Made by a program: the position numbers and the translations under genes. A DNA stretch of 64,000 nt from Batillaria attramentaria (lineage: Eukaryota > Mollusca > Gastropoda > Batillariidae): positions 1,983,501-2,047,500 of the forward strand of contig JACVVK020000005.1 in assembly GCA_018292915.2 (NCBI GenBank), written 5' to 3'. Position 1 is the stretch's first letter. Every line of letters starts with the position of its first letter. The notes under the pieces were generated by a model that saw only the letters and a program-made list of their open reading frames with translations, did no database searches and was not told the origin of the DNA. Positions 50,119 through 63,376 of this stretch are shown one piece after another.

Positions 50119-51750
50119 GTTCAGTCATGTGTCAATGTGAGGACAGGGGATTTAGAGCAATTCTTATTGACTCAGCTAGATCCTTGTGACTTGAGTTCTT
50201 CATAATCAATTTGTCAAAACACTATCCAGGATGATAAATTTTGACAGTGAGAAATGAAAATTTGCTGACTGCTCTTGTATAAGATTTGTACTGCTGGTTT
50301 CTTGTTAATGTTTTCATTACATAGTAAAAGAAGGCGATTGCAGTATTTCTATAGGCGGTGGTTAATTTCCCTTAAAACCCTGTGAAAGAATGACCCTCAC
50401 CTATTTCACCCCATAGAGTCATTTATGTGATGGCAAAGAAGCCCATCATGTTCATTGTCTTTACTGGACCAGACTGCTGCTACAACAGAACAGAAGGCTG
50501 ACAAGGAGATTTGGCCTAGTGGTCATGACAGGTCCTGTCAGGTTTGGGACTTTTACATTCTAAAACAAAGTCCAAAAGCAATGCTTCATTGTCCATCATG
50601 CCTGCCTCAACTTCATACCAACTTTATATCAAGTGTTTATGTTCAGGATCTAGGAGGGATGGTAGAAAGGAAACAAATAAATATACTTTGCAGAAAACGT
50701 GGTGGTGGTGGTGTACAAATGCCCACATGCCCCCCCCCCCCTCCCCCCCCCCCCCCACACACACACACACTCGGTCAATCAATCAAGCAGTGAGATGATA
50801 TTCAGTGCAAAAAAAAAAAAAAAAAAAAAAATCGTCAAGTCAGAGCATACTTTTAGTGATCTAGGTGACTGACAACGACTGGTGTACTTTTCAGGAAATA
50901 AAACTGACTAGTTGGCTTGCAACACCGTAACTTGACAACTCGATGAAATAGAAAAAAAAGAACTCATTTTATTTCCAACATCTGGTTGGGAATATAGTAT
51001 CTGCCGTGTGCGCTGTCCTCCTCTTTCCTACCTTCCCGCGAGGAAAGGAACTCAAGAAACCTAACGATGGAGTGCACGCTAATTGAGAGTAAAACTTGAT
51101 TCGGGACAGTCGGCTCAGTTTGTGGCGTTCTTTCAGTATGAGTATCATACATGGACGCGTCGTGCCCCACAGCAGTAAGTCAAACCTGAGATATACGCTT
51201 TTTTCAGGGGAAAAAATAATAATGCCAAGTGGTTTTATTACCGTTAGACCTATTGGAGTAAAACTGGTTTGGAATTCGCGTGGATTCACCACGTTTTTAC
51301 AAAGTTGAAACCACCATGGATTGCGGAGCCCACCGTATAGCCGCCATCTTGTTTCTAATGTCAACATGTAAATCCGATCGTCTTTGACCATTAATTGTTC
51401 AATATATTTACTTCTGAGTATTTACTAAGAAACTTTTTATTCCAAAAACGCGTGAAGTTGCTACAAATCTGAAAAATACTCAGTTTGGGTGGATTTATTT
51501 ACAAAATCTGCGACCAGCGATACGTTCTTTCCATCAAGAGCTCCAGTAAGGGAGGCAATTTGTGACTGGTTCCCGACCGCTCGACTCTCCAAAGATCCTT
51601 TTCTCACATATTTTGTCCAGCCTGACCACATTTCTTATACACAGATTTATAAGCACTAGGTACTTCTAATTTCTTCGGAACCCTCCATCCTTTGTTAGTC
51701 ACTTGGCGGATCACGTATCACTCCACCGATTGCGTTTTCCGCTCTACTAT
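50119..51750. other. Host sequence after the LINEs, no gene recognised
   Basis: The first 150 bp continue the duplicated host block. A C-run/CA tract (50729-50770) and an A25 run (50810-50831) follow. Around 51335-51352 the minus strand reads ACAAGATGGCGGC, a YY1-type site often found at promoters. A minus-strand open frame (50969-51391) covers it but has no recognised domain. Confidence 0.45.
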
Positions 51751-53477
51751 ACGTCACGACATGACGTGGTTCGACTTCGTACGGGAATGGGGACGAAGGA
51801 GCTTTGCCACTGAGTCGCTTGACGTGAAATTGTTGACTGATCACCCGGTCCCGGCGGCTCCGTCAGTCACGTCATGTCGACGTCACGCCGGACGGAGGGA
51901 GTCAGTCAGTTTTGCCGCTGCGTCAGTTTTATCCACAATCGCCGGGTCGGGGGCTTCGAAACGGACTTCAGTGCTGACTTCTCAAAGCCTATGGACAAAG
52001 CGAAGTCAGTAAAGCGCACCTCAGTCAGATGCCGCCGCGGCGTGAAGCATCACATCAGTCTGAGTTTGTGGATTCAGTGCCGATCAGTGCCGGTCAGCTT
52101 TCAACTGACTCAGTGAATCAAAGAAATGCAGGCCGCCGGGTACGGACGTGGTATAACTTGAATAATTTTCCCACTGAACTGGTTCGATGCCCCCGATTGC
52201 CGCGTAAAATACACCGTCCACTGTGACACTCGTTTGTTCGTTTGTTGATATCCGCCGACCGTAAAACTGCTCGTTAAAACTCGCAACCGTTTTACGGTCG
52301 AAACTGATCAACTCAGTCTGTACGGTAACGTGACTCAGTCACTATGATGATGTCACAGGTGTAGTTTTCCGTAATCCGGGCACCTCACTGTGAAAACTGT
52401 ATATAACTTAATTTATCATGTCAGTTTTTCTGAAACTGATAAAACGAACAGAAACCAAAATACACCGGCTGCCGAGGGTACGGTTTTACTGTGTTCAGTT
52501 GCCGCTGAACTGAAGCCAAGGGTTATTTCTAACTTTGTCAGTACACGGTATCCTCGACAGCACACGTGTAGGGTCGGATGCGGTAAGCCGGTATGACATA
52601 CTACACCGGCGGAGGAACATTCATAAGGCCCCAAAACAAAAACAAAAAACAAAAACAAAAAAATCACCAACAGTGACACTTTGCGTAAAAAAATGCTTGA
52701 ATAGTGCTAGAAGGCCTGCTGCTAAACTTTGCCGGATAAGTGAATTAAAACTGACTCTCAGTTTCAGTCGATGTCCTACGCGACCGGCCCGCCGCTGGGG
52801 CACCGGCTCCTTTTTCCACGTGTCCTATGTCGGCCCGACGCGGCTGGTCCGGCGTCGTTTCAGTTGTGGCCAGCTTTTGCGGTCCGGCCCAAATATTCCT
52901 CCCACCCGAGGGACTCAGTCAGTCGAGCTGCCGAAATTTCAGGCTGGCTGCCGAAATATTGACTGAAACTTGAACTCAGTAGTACAGACTACATGTAGAT
53001 GAACGGTGCTAAGGTTCGCTGCCTATGTAAACTCAGCGTAACTTGACAAAACTGAAAAAAACTTGATCAGTCGGTGATGCCGCTTGAATCTTTATACCGG
53101 TGTTGACACTGATAACTGAATCAGAATCTGCTGCTAGAACTGAACTTCATGTGCATATTTTGCAGATTGTGATTGTTAATCGTCGGTAAAATCAGTACTA
53201 GTGGTAAATAATATCATAAAGTGAGAACTAAGTTCAGATTTACACACAAACTGAATACGACTGTCACGGTCAAAGGCAACACTGACTGATTCAGTGGTAA
53301 ACGAAATTTATTTTTTCCTCATAAGTTCAAGTATGAACAGAGTAAGCAAATGAAATTGCCTGCGTAGTAAAACCGATGATAAGCACAATATAATAGGTAT
53401 CCGATATCATCACAGCAAAGACCTTGGAATCAGATCACAGTATGCTCACAAATGAATTAAATAATCATGGAGAATTG

Positions 53478-53552
<75 letters not shown>

Positions 53553-55050
53553 GCACGAACACACACACACACATACAAAACTGATGTGCTAGGAGATGGC
53601 ACAACTGATGAAGATCACAAATCATAACTGCAAACGAGCAGTCCGAATTAAATACCAAAATGGTAAAAGTGTTGAAGAACGTTCAACAATGTGACAGAAA
53701 TTTCAGCACGTCCTAGACAGTTTCTTTTTAACAAACATAATTCCGACTTTCCGGCTCACAAACAAGGCACTGATGACCTTATAGATCGGACCTCGGCAAT
53801 AGTGCGCCGGGGTTTAAGGGGTTCGGCTTATTCTGACGATGCCGGAGATACCCCGTGTTCGCCACCGTTGGCGTTGTGTGACGCCGCTTCCCGCACACAT
53901 GGAGGTAGACCAGCATTTGCCGCCCCCTGTCCCCCATTAGGAGGCCCATGAACGTCATAGTCCATTTCAGTTTCCCCTGTTTCTTGGGTGGGATACTCTT
54001 CTGGCAACGCCATGACACGCTGGTTCCTTTCTGTAACATTCCAGCCATCACATTCTATAACATTCATAACCTTACATACAGACAAACAGCAACAACTACA
54101 CTGAACAACAAAAGTCAGCCGTAGTCGGGTTTGCGGTCGCCGGGGTGACTATCTGAAATGGCACCATGACCATTCGTATCAAACACTGCGTCGTCAAGAC
54201 CCATGGCGGCCGGACGGCTCCTACTGAAACAGTAACTTTTTTTTTTTTTTTTTTTAGCTGCCCTGGATAATTAATGAGTCTGCAAAAGAGCAACAGTGCG
54301 AGTATGCCCCCCACCCCCCCCCCCCGCGTGCCGGCCCAAGAAAAAGAAGGGAAAAATAAAAGCAATGAAAATGGTAGACTTCTTGAAAGAATGAAAGACA
54401 CAGCAAAACGCGCGCCAGTGAATCCAGTTGTCATCGATGATCTTTAGTACCGCCGCACCGACGCAGGAACAGTAGTAAAGGATTAACACTAATCATCACG
54501 TATCGCACTGTGAACTGAGTCTTATAATTTTGCCCTGTTCAGTGGCGTTTGTCGTTGCTGTTTTTCTTCAAAATGTAGGCCTTTCAGTCGATCAATATTG
54601 ACTCAGTGCTCATCAGTTTTATTCAGAAAATGACAGAAAACAGTTTTATCGCATTTTTGACTGCGTCTGATACTGACGCGCTCGACTAGTATGGAGGCTC
54701 TGAAACTAGTGAAACCAGACTTTCTTGAAACGATCTGGCACGTGACGATAGAACGATGAAAAAAACGGCCGTTAACCGGAGAATTCCACTTATATTGAAA
54801 ACAGCCTAAGGTCAACCCTCAGCGGTAATTGTAGACAAAGTTGTACTTGAAGGCTCCACACTGCGGCCAGCCGGCTGGCCGTAAGGTACGGTCCCTCAGG
54901 CTGTTGGGCCTCGCAGTTGCTGCCCCTGACTTGCTAGCTTTTGTTGTGTTTATAGTGTTTAACCATTTTTTATGCCTTTTGTAAGAGCAAACGTATGACT
55001 CTGGTACATGACTAAATAAGGTAATTTCCTGTAAGTTTAAAAATGTGTTG
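51751..55050 (+). repeat. R1 repeat, copy C, main part
   Basis: Nearly colinear with copies A and B. It shows the empty sites for both insertions in copy A (one ACATACTAC near 52595; one CTCCTTTTT near 52807). It is cut near 55050 by another insertion and resumes at about 58005. Confidence 0.9.
53481..53575. repeat. (CA)n microsatellite in R1 copy C
   Basis: CGCGCG followed by CA units with CGCACG interruptions. Confidence 0.97.
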
Positions 55051-55054
55051 TTTT

Positions 55055-57545
55055 TATGTTGTTTCCATAGTAATGGAAACAACATAATAGGACGGGCTAA
55101 AATTTCCACGTTCATAGGCAAGCATCTGTGGTACAAACGCACGTCACTGCCGATCTCCCGCAGAGACGATTTTGCAAGTGTAACTCTGACAATGACGTAA
55201 GAAAACTTGCGTCATCGATGCTGACGCGTATGGTGTTCCGAACGCACTTCTCCTCCTCAGTGAGTGCCGTCTGTGCGGATGTGTGTGCGTGCGTGCGTGC
55301 GTGTGTGCGTGTGTGAATTGTGTCCAGGCCCGTTTCTTCGAAAATACTCAACCGAATGGCTTCAAATTTGGGGTATCCAAATATATCAAAATGTTACATT
55401 AGACGATTCAAGCGTGTGATGATTGCTTACGTGATTTGGGAGTTATCGCCCTTTTGAGACAAGTTGGTTGTCTTTCGTGTACAGGCGTAATATTTATTTA
55501 AATCACTCAATTTTTTGGCAGTAGATAGCTTGAATACGGACTCTGAACAGAGTCACTACTAGAAAATGGTCGCTCTTATAGTTTTCATGTAAACCGAGCC
55601 TGAATTGACATTGCATGTGAACCCAGTTCAGATGCCTATTTCTCCAAAAATACTGAACCGATCGATTTCAAATTTGGGGTTTCTTAATGAATCAAGATTG
55701 TTGAATAGAAGGCCCGATCCAGATACGATTGCACACATGATTTGCGAGTTATCGCCCTTTTCAGAAAAAGTGGCTTTCTGGCGTTTAAAGGCGTAATATT
55801 TACCTAAACCACTCCATTTTTTGGACATAGATAGCATGAATACGGACTCTCAACTAAGTGAAGTTTGGAGGTTGTCGCTTTTATACTTTTGGCGTAAGCC
55901 GTACCTGATGAAAGTGCTGGTGAACACACTTTAGATCTCAAAATCGCTCCTACTATACATAGATAATGAGCCTGGGGTGCCATAAAAAATATACAAAAAA
56001 ATTAGAAAAATTCACTGCAGCCGTTATCGTCAGTTGACTCGAAAATTTGTACTCACAGCACATTTCCTCTGCAAGCCACACGCCTCACAAACATCGAAGA
56101 AGAGACGCACGCGCACTGACGTAAAGTAAGTGCGTCATGTTTGATTGACGTGATGCTGTTTTTTCTTGGGGGTGTCTCGCCACTTTCTTTCCGAATTCCT
56201 CTGTTTGGAGACGTGGTGTTGTATTTTACTTATGCTATGTCGCCATCATCGTGCACTCGCAGAGAAGACACGGGATACAACAGGCTGGAACTCCAATACT
56301 TTATTAACAGAAGATGCGCAAGAACAAATTCATGAAAGAAGAAGAATCCAGAACGCTGTGCAGGGCTGCTTACGAACTGAACAGGTAAGATCTAGAACAT
56401 TCCTCAACTTACTGGAAGGCTCGAAATCTCTCCAAGGTGACGTAATCTACTGACGTTACTGCACCAGCATGTTCTGGGATGGTCTAGAAATTATTTTGCA
56501 TCGAAATGCAGTATCTTTTCGCAAGAGTCTCTACAACTTGACATGTGGAAAGCGGGAATTTCAGTGGGTTTCGTTTTTGCCACTGACTCACACTCAGAAG
56601 CATAATGCAAAGATCTTGGAAACATAAAGATAGTTCACTTACCTCCCTTTGAGGGACAACGCGTAAGAGTTGTAGCGCGCATCCCGCAGATCTACGCAGT
56701 TGTTTGACCCAACCCTACACTAGCCGCCGTAAAACATTTTAAGAAAATAAACAAAAACGAAGATGTCAGCGACTGACAGGTGGTCTCCCCCCATATATTT
56801 CGCATGTGTTTTAGGCCTATGGAAAACATAAGTACTCTCAAAGTTCCGGAGGACGAACGAAAGATCTAGTTTGGCTTTCACTGCTGTACGTAGGCTACGC
56901 AGTGCATTTCGTTCGATGTGTTCAAGTAAAACTAGTACGGAACACAGAAAGATCGAATGTGCGAGAGATCCAAAGATGGACGCATCCGCTGAATACTTCC
57001 TGCTAACTCAGCATTAATCATATCTGCGACCGACGATCCAGCAGATTCTATGTTGTGATATGGTTTTACAATGGTTAGAATGAAGTTCAGCCGGATGATT
57101 ATGTTCTGTGTGTGTGTTCTGAATTTAGATGCTAGCACAATTTAAGTCACCGTGATTTGTAAAGTTGTCAGGGAAAAAAATTACGCTGTATCTGCGTCAG
57201 CCGCGTGTGTTTACTGTTAGTTTACACTGCATGCACACGTACCACTTGAGGTCTTTTTTTTTTTTTTTTTTTGACAAGAAAGCGAAAAAAAAATGTTTGT
57301 TTTTCAACAAGAATACCAAAAGAAGTATTTCCCCGTTTATATTTGTCTGTTATTTGAACAATTCGGCGCAGAACACAATTGCATGCTTTTGTGATCGCTT
57401 TCCACTTTCCGCCATGCTGTCACTATAGGGGCCAGATCTAGGATGCGCGCTAATGCGGGCAGACAACTCTTCGCGTTGTCCCGCTATATGTCTCTCTTAC
57501 GAGGGCAGGAGTGACGCGTCTTTCTGATTCCAAGGTCTTTGCATA

Positions 57546-57581
<36 letters not shown>

Positions 57582-57990
57582 GGGGAGGGGGGGTGCGTGC
57601 GTCCGCGGGCAAGCGCGCGTCTAAGGCGAGAGAGAGAGAGAGAGGGTCTCTTCTCCGATACCAGTAAGCAATCGTCTGTCAGTCAGGTCTGCGGGAAGTA
57701 ACTCTGTCAAAGGGGAACGACTTTATTACAAGAATTCATTCACCCATGTAGAACCTCGCATACGCCAACAAGTTGTGACGTCAACCAGCTAGGCGAGCTC
57801 ACACGACCTCATGTGTTTGGGTTTTTGCAAGTGCATAGAGGCACGATAGGGGTTTTCAGTACTTTCTTTATGTCAGCATGCTTGATGTCAGAGAGCTTGC
57901 GTTCCGGCGTGTGCGCGCGGGCTGCATACATGACACAACGACTACGACTGTGACTACAGCAGGTCATTGAATGGAAACAACATATTGGGC
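55055..57990. mobile_element. ~2.9-kb insertion in R1 copy C with hairpin-like ends
   Basis: The left end holds a palindrome, ATGTTGTTTCCAT with its complement four bases on (55056-55085). The right end repeats ATGGAAACAACAT (57972). Inside, two diverged ~300-bp units (55320-55610, 55620-55915) share TTCAAATTTGGGGT, GAGTTATCGCCCTTTT and AGGCGTAATATTTA. Further in are T18 (57248), GT and GA arrays. No transposase is seen, and boundaries and target duplication are uncertain. Confidence 0.6.
57546..57580. repeat. (GT)n microsatellite
   Basis: Seventeen GT units followed by a G-rich segment and CGCGCG. Confidence 0.95.
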
Positions 57991-58004
57991 TGGTGGCCAT
58001 CTTG

Positions 58005-58100
58005 TTATTTTGTAAGTAGGTAGGGCGTTTACTTGAATTGATAAGCACTAATGGAATAATGTAGGGCCAAGTTTATTTGCGAACAGGAAACCTTTGGGTC
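58005..58100 (+). repeat. R1 repeat, copy C, end
   Basis: It continues the R1 terminus: AGGTAGGGCGTTTACTTGAA and GATAAGCACTAATGGAATAA up to GGAAACCTTTGGGTCC, as in copies A and B. Confidence 0.88.
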
Positions 58101-59159
58101 CAACTTGTGCACAGAAGTTTTAAGTTGAATCTGAATCTCTAGTCACAACTAAATTCGATCCGACCCCAGAAATCAGATGCTCACTATGCCTAACTAGAAA
58201 GGCAGAAGCCTCCATGGCTCCCTTGTGACAAAGGCCAAGGTCGTTCACGAGAGTATGTTTGCAAAGCTCTTATCACTATCCATTATCATGCCAAGTAATG
58301 TGTCTCTGGCGCTGAGTTCCTGGCAATATTACAGTTTTCCCCAAAACAGTTTGTATGGCCTTGACCTTGAGTGAAGGTCATCCAAATGAGATTTCATCAA
58401 TGTCTATCATTATGCCAATTTTGACGCCTGTAGTATTTGTAGTTCCTCTGAAAACTCTAAAATTAAAATTCACGACAGCTTCAATGACCTTGACCTTCAG
58501 TCAAGGTCATTCAAAAAGGTAGGCCTTATTGCTTTCTATCATCATCCTTTGTTTGGTACCTCTACTGTTTGTTGTTTTGGAGAAAATGCCAAGGTTAAAG
58601 TTTTCCCAAAACAGCTTGCACGGCCTTGGCCTTGACTAGAATTGTCATTGAACATAGGTATGTCTGTAAAGGTGTTGCCAATGTCTATTATCGTGCAAAT
58701 TTTGATGCTTCTGCTACTTTTAGATTCTGAGAAAATGGAAATGTAAAATTTCCAAACACACTGCTTTAATGACCTTGATCTTAGGTCAAAGTCATTTAAA
58801 ATGGTATATGTGCATAGGTCTTATCACTGTCTATCAGCACACCAGGTTTGGTGCCTCTGCTGTTTGTTGTTTCGGAGAAAATGCCAATGTTAAGGTTTCA
58901 CAAAAACAGCTTGTACGACCTTGACCTCGAAACAAGGCCGTGGAATACATACACGTCTGTAAAGTTCTTATCAATGTCTGTCACATTGCAAAGTTTAAAA
59001 CCTCTGGTATTTGTAGATTCCAAGAAAATGCCAATGTAAAATTTTCAAACAGACAGCTTTAGTGACCTTGACCTTGAGTCCAGGTCATTCAAATGATACA
59101 TTTTTGGAGGTCTTATGGCTGTCTATCAGGATGCCAAGTGTAGTGCCTCTGCTGTTCAA

Positions 59160-59450
59160 AGACTGCGGTCGCCGGGGTGACTATCTGAAATGGCACCATG
59201 AACAGTCGTATCAAACACTGAGTCGTCAAGACCCATGGCGGCCGGACGCCTCCTACTGAAACAGAAACTTTTTTTTTTTAGCTGCCCTGGATAATTAATG
59301 AGTCTGCAAAAGAGCAACAGTGCGAGTATGCCCCCCCCCCCCCCCCCCCCCCCCCCGCGTGCCGGCCCAAGAAAAAGAAGGGAAAAATAAAAGCAATGAA
59401 AATGGTAGACTTCTTGAAAGAATAAAGGACACAGCAATGCGGAATGCGGA
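59160..59450 (+). repeat. R1 fragment nested in E1
   Basis: About 290 bp matching R1 copy C 54135-54405 (CGGTCGCCGGGGTGACTATC, GCTGCCCTGGATAATTAATG, C-run, GAAAATGGTAGACTTCTTGA). It interrupts the array, so it arrived after the array formed. Confidence 0.88.
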
Positions 59451-59742
59451 AACTAGTTTGTACGGCCTTGACCTTGACACAAGGCCACGGAATACATCTA
59501 TATCTGTAAAGTTCTTATCAATGTCTATCATCATGCAAAGTTTAAAACGTCTTGCCTTTGTAAATTCCAAGAAAATGCCAATGTAAAACTTCAGACAGAC
59601 AGCTTTTGTGACCTTGACCTTGAGTCAAGGTCATTCAAAATGATATATTTTGAAAGGTCTTAGCGCTGTCTATAAGCATGCCATGTTTGGTTCCTCTGCC
59701 GTAGGTAGATTTTGAGAAAATGCCGATGTTAAGGTTTACTGC

Positions 59743-59746
<4 letters not shown>

Positions 59747-59821
<75 letters not shown>
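59747..59821. repeat. (CA)n microsatellite near the E1 end
   Basis: About 37 CA units immediately before GACGACGGAGGG. Confidence 0.97.
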
Positions 59822-59824
<3 letters not shown>

Positions 59825-59946
59825 GACGGAGGGTTATAACATAGACTCCCTTTGTTACACAAGGGAGCCAAAAACTGGTGCCCATCCTCTCACATCTATA
59901 CAGGCCATAACAGTAGGAGAAAAAAATCTAGAGGAGCAAAGCTTCC

Positions 59947-61566
59947 TTGGCTCACTTGTGAGATGGGTCAAGGTCATTCAAAAGAGTATATCTGTAAAGC
60001 TCCTATCACTAGCTATCCTGAAGTAGGGTGTCTCCTAAGAAAACGGCCAATGGCGATATAACAGTTTTCCCAGGACAGCTTCTATGACCTTGACCTTAGG
60101 TCAAGGTCATTCAAATGAGATCTGTAAGTGAAGAGCTTATCAGTAATTATCATTATGCCAAGTTTGACAGCTCTAGTTTTTGTAGTTTCTGTACAAGTGG
60201 TAATGTACAATTTCACAACAGACAGCTGTAATGACCTTGACCTTGAGCCAAGGTCATTCGAATGGGTATGTGTGCATAGGTCTCATTGCTGTCTATCATT
60301 GTGCCTTGTTTGGTGCATCTGCAGTTTGTTGTTTCCAAGAAAATACTAACGTTAAAGTCTCCGCAAAACATCTTGAATGGCCTTGACCTTGACTCAAGGA
60401 AATTGAATACAAGCATGCCAGTACAGGTTTTGTCAATGTCTATCATCATGCAAAGTTTGATGCCTCTGGTTCCCCTACATTCTGAGAAAACGGCAATTTT
60501 AATTTCCAATGCGACAGCTATTGATGACCTTGACCTTTAGTCAAGGTTATTCAAAATGGTATTTCTTGGAAGGTCTTACTGCTGTTTATCAGCAAGCCAG
60601 GTTTGGTGCTACTGCTGTTTATTGTTTCTGAGAGACTGCAAATGTTAAGGTTTTCAAAGGTTTTCCGCAAAACTGCTTGTGTGGCCTTGACCTTGAACCA
60701 AAGTCACCGAATACAGGTATGTCATTGAAGGTGTTGTCAATGTCTATCATCTTGCAAAGTTTGATGTCTCTGGCTTTCCTAGATTCTTAAAAATTGCCAA
60801 TGTAAAATTTCCTAACAGACAGCTTTAGTGACCTTGACCTTGCGTCAAGGTCAATCGTTATGGTATGTTTCGAAATTCTTACGGTTGTCTATCAGCGGGC
60901 CGAGTTTGGTGTCTCTGCTGTTCATTGTTTCTGAGAAAATGCCAATGTTAAGGTTTCGGAAGGTTTTCCGCAAAACAGCTTGCATGGCCTTGACCCAGAC
61001 TAAAAATCACTAACTACAGGTATGTCAGTAAAAATGTTGTCAATGTCCATCACCATGCAGAGTTTGATGTCTCTGGCTTTTTTAGACTCTGAGAAAATGC
61101 CAATGTAAAATTTCCAAACAGACAGCTTTAGTGACCTTGACCTTGGGTCAAGGTCAATCACTATGGTATTTTTTTAAAAGGTTTTACGGCTGCCTATCAG
61201 CGTGTCAAGTTTGGTGCATCTGCTGTTCATTGTTTCTGAGAAAATGCCAATGTTAAGGTTTCATCAGGCTTTCCGCAAAACAACTTGCATGGCCTTGACC
61301 TTGACTCAAAGTCACTAACTATAGACAGGCCGGTAAAGGTATTGTCAATGTCCATCATCATGCAAAGTTTGATGTCTCTGGCTTTTCTAGATTCTGAGAA
61401 AATGCCAATGTAAACTTTCCAAACAGACAGCTTTAGTCGGTAAACTCAATAATTATGGTATATTTTGAAAGGTCTTATGGCTGTCTATCAGCAGATTAAT
61501 TTTGGTGTCTCTGCTGTTTGTAGATTCTGAGAAAAGGCCAATGTTAAGGTTTACTGCGGACACACA

Positions 61567-61629
<63 letters not shown>

Positions 61630-61676
61630 GACGGAGGGTTATTACATAGACTCACTTTGTTACACAAGTGAGCCAA
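59947..61676 (+). mobile_element. Inverted-repeat element E2 with TGACCTTGA array
   Basis: The ends are TTGGCTCACTTGTG and CACAAGTGAGCCAA. It has the same architecture as E1: alternating ~150-bp half units (one with TGACCTTGACCTT...AAGGTCA, one with TGGCCTTGACCTTGA), a terminal CA array (61561-61626) and GACGACGGAGGGTTAT. No ORF. Confidence 0.87.
61561..61626. repeat. (CA)n microsatellite near the E2 end
   Basis: CA array at the same place as in E1. Confidence 0.97.
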
Positions 61677-61984
61677 AAATGTGTTTGAGAGGGCTGTAAT
61701 TGGGGCACCTACGCGCCGCCTTCAATAGGCCTCGAATGCTAACTGGCTAAGCGTTCCTCGTCTGTTCTTTATACCTTGAGTGTCTGTTACATGAGACTGA
61801 GTGAATGACCGTGTGTGATTGTAGAAAACAGTTTTATCGCATTTTTGACTGCGTCTGATACTGACGCGCTCGCCTAGTATGGAGGCTTTGGAAACCAGAC
61901 TATTCTTGAAACTGATGGGACTGAGCACATCACTAACACCCAAACCCACACTGACTGGGCACTGGGCACTTGGTGGGTGGGTGG

Positions 61985-62105
61985 GTGGGGATTTAACGTC
62001 CTTGATGAAAAAACCAGCACAAATATTTGTCCCCAGCCGGGATACGAACTCACGACCCGAGCATTAGAAGTCCAACGCTCTACCATTCGGCCACTCCGGC
62101 TCCCC
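61985..62105 (-). mobile_element. tRNA-Arg-like SINE
   Basis: The minus strand shows a head with box A GAGTGGCCGAATGGTAGAGC, anticodon region TTGGACTTCTAATG (TCT) and a degenerate box B GAGTTCGTATCCC, then a short body ending ACGTTAAATCCCC and GGGT repeats. It sits in R2 between GACTGGGCAC and GACTAGGCAC, probably its target duplication. Confidence 0.85.
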
Positions 62106-62565
62106 GACTAGGCACATAAAATGCGATAATTACACATTAGGAAAAACAAAAGCAAACAAAATGTTCCAGTGTCTTTCCATACCTTTGGTTGTACGTAGTA
62201 CTGGTCGGCTTTTCAGCCCACGTTTTTGACTGGTCACTGAGTCCACGAGATCGGGCAGCGGTAAACCAAACAGTACTATACGAAATTGTACTGTCAGTCT
62301 TCAGGTGATCTTGACCAGGCAAAACTGAGTACCACTTAGAAAACAGATCCAGTGTGGGTAGTCCAGTCGGGTACCTGATGTGAGCCAAATGACAAGGGGA
62401 GATCACCGGATCGCAGAGGGATGGCTGTTAGCGCTCTTCGTCACTTTTGTGGCGTGGCGGCGGGAATTATAAATATAACGTGGCGCGGGGTGGCCAGATG
62501 CGGCGAAGCCGGTGTGCCGCGTGTGCGCACGGCGTGCACCGGTGCGTGTGTGCCCGGCCGGCGCC

Positions 62566-62567
<2 letters not shown>

Positions 62568-62641
<74 letters not shown>
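62568..62641. repeat. (GT)n microsatellite in R2 copy D
   Basis: About 36 GT units, at the place of the compound array in copy A. Confidence 0.97.
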
Positions 62642-62643
<2 letters not shown>

Positions 62644-63080
62644 CCACAATATTGATTTCATTTGAGAGTATACTGTGACAATACTGATAAGATACTTACA
62701 TTGTATATACTGATTTTGCTCAGCATTTTATTACGCAGGCAATTTCACTTGCTTACTGACTCTGTTTTGATACTTGTCAGTATCATAATTATCATCTTCA
62801 TCAACATCTTCGTCAACTCCATCATCCATTCGTTCCGGCATTGGTTTATTGTTATTGTTTACCAATAAAGGGGTGTGAATCACGACAATGTGAACTGATG
62901 TACCATGAAGAGAGAAGTCATAAAAAATGTTGCCTTTCAGTCGTCCGTTGTTTTTTTTAACTTTGCTTGCTTGTCTTGATTACTCCCCGTGGGACTGCCT
63001 TCCCTAAACACTTCATACCCCTTACTAACACATTTTTGATAAAGGTTGCTGTGAGGGCCGATCTACGCTGGGTTACCAAT

Positions 63081-63376
63081 AGATATTCTTTACCAGTACT
63101 GAGTTTACCGACGATGAGCAATTACTTTATAGATATTCTTTACCAGTATTGAGTTTACGGACGATGAGCAATTACTTTATAGATATTCTTTACCAGTATT
63201 GAGTTTACCGACGATGAGCAATTACTTTATAGATATTCTTTACCAGTATTGAGTTTACCGACGATGAGCAATTACCTTATAGATATTCTTTACCAGTATT
63301 GAGTTTACCGACGATGAGCAATTACTTTATAGATACTCTTTACCAGTATTGAGTTTACCGACGATGAGCAATTACT
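63081..63376. repeat. 50-bp minisatellite, six copies
   Basis: Units start at 63081, 63131, 63181, 63231, 63281 and 63331, exactly 50 bp apart, each AGATATTCTTTACCAGTATT followed by GAGTTTACCGACGATGAGCA and ATTACTTTAT. Only a few substitutions separate the units. It is absent from R2 copy A. Confidence 0.97.

Larger units (their letters stand above)
58215..59870 (+). mobile_element. Inverted-repeat element E1 with TGACCTTGA array
   Basis: The ends are TGGCTCCCTTGTG and CACAAGGGAGCCA. The body is tandem ~150-bp half units centred on TGACCTTGACCTTGAGTCAA. It ends in a CA array and GACGACGGAGGGTTAT. A fragment of R1 is nested at 59160-59450. Confidence 0.85.

Noticed and set aside
50969..51391. 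140-residue minus-strand ORF as a host gene
   Set aside because: No recognisable domain; the frame may be chance over a promoter-like YY1 site.
56166..56453. Exon-like plus-strand ORF ending at CAG|GTAAGA inside the 2.9-kb insertion
   Set aside because: No homology and no convincing acceptor or start.
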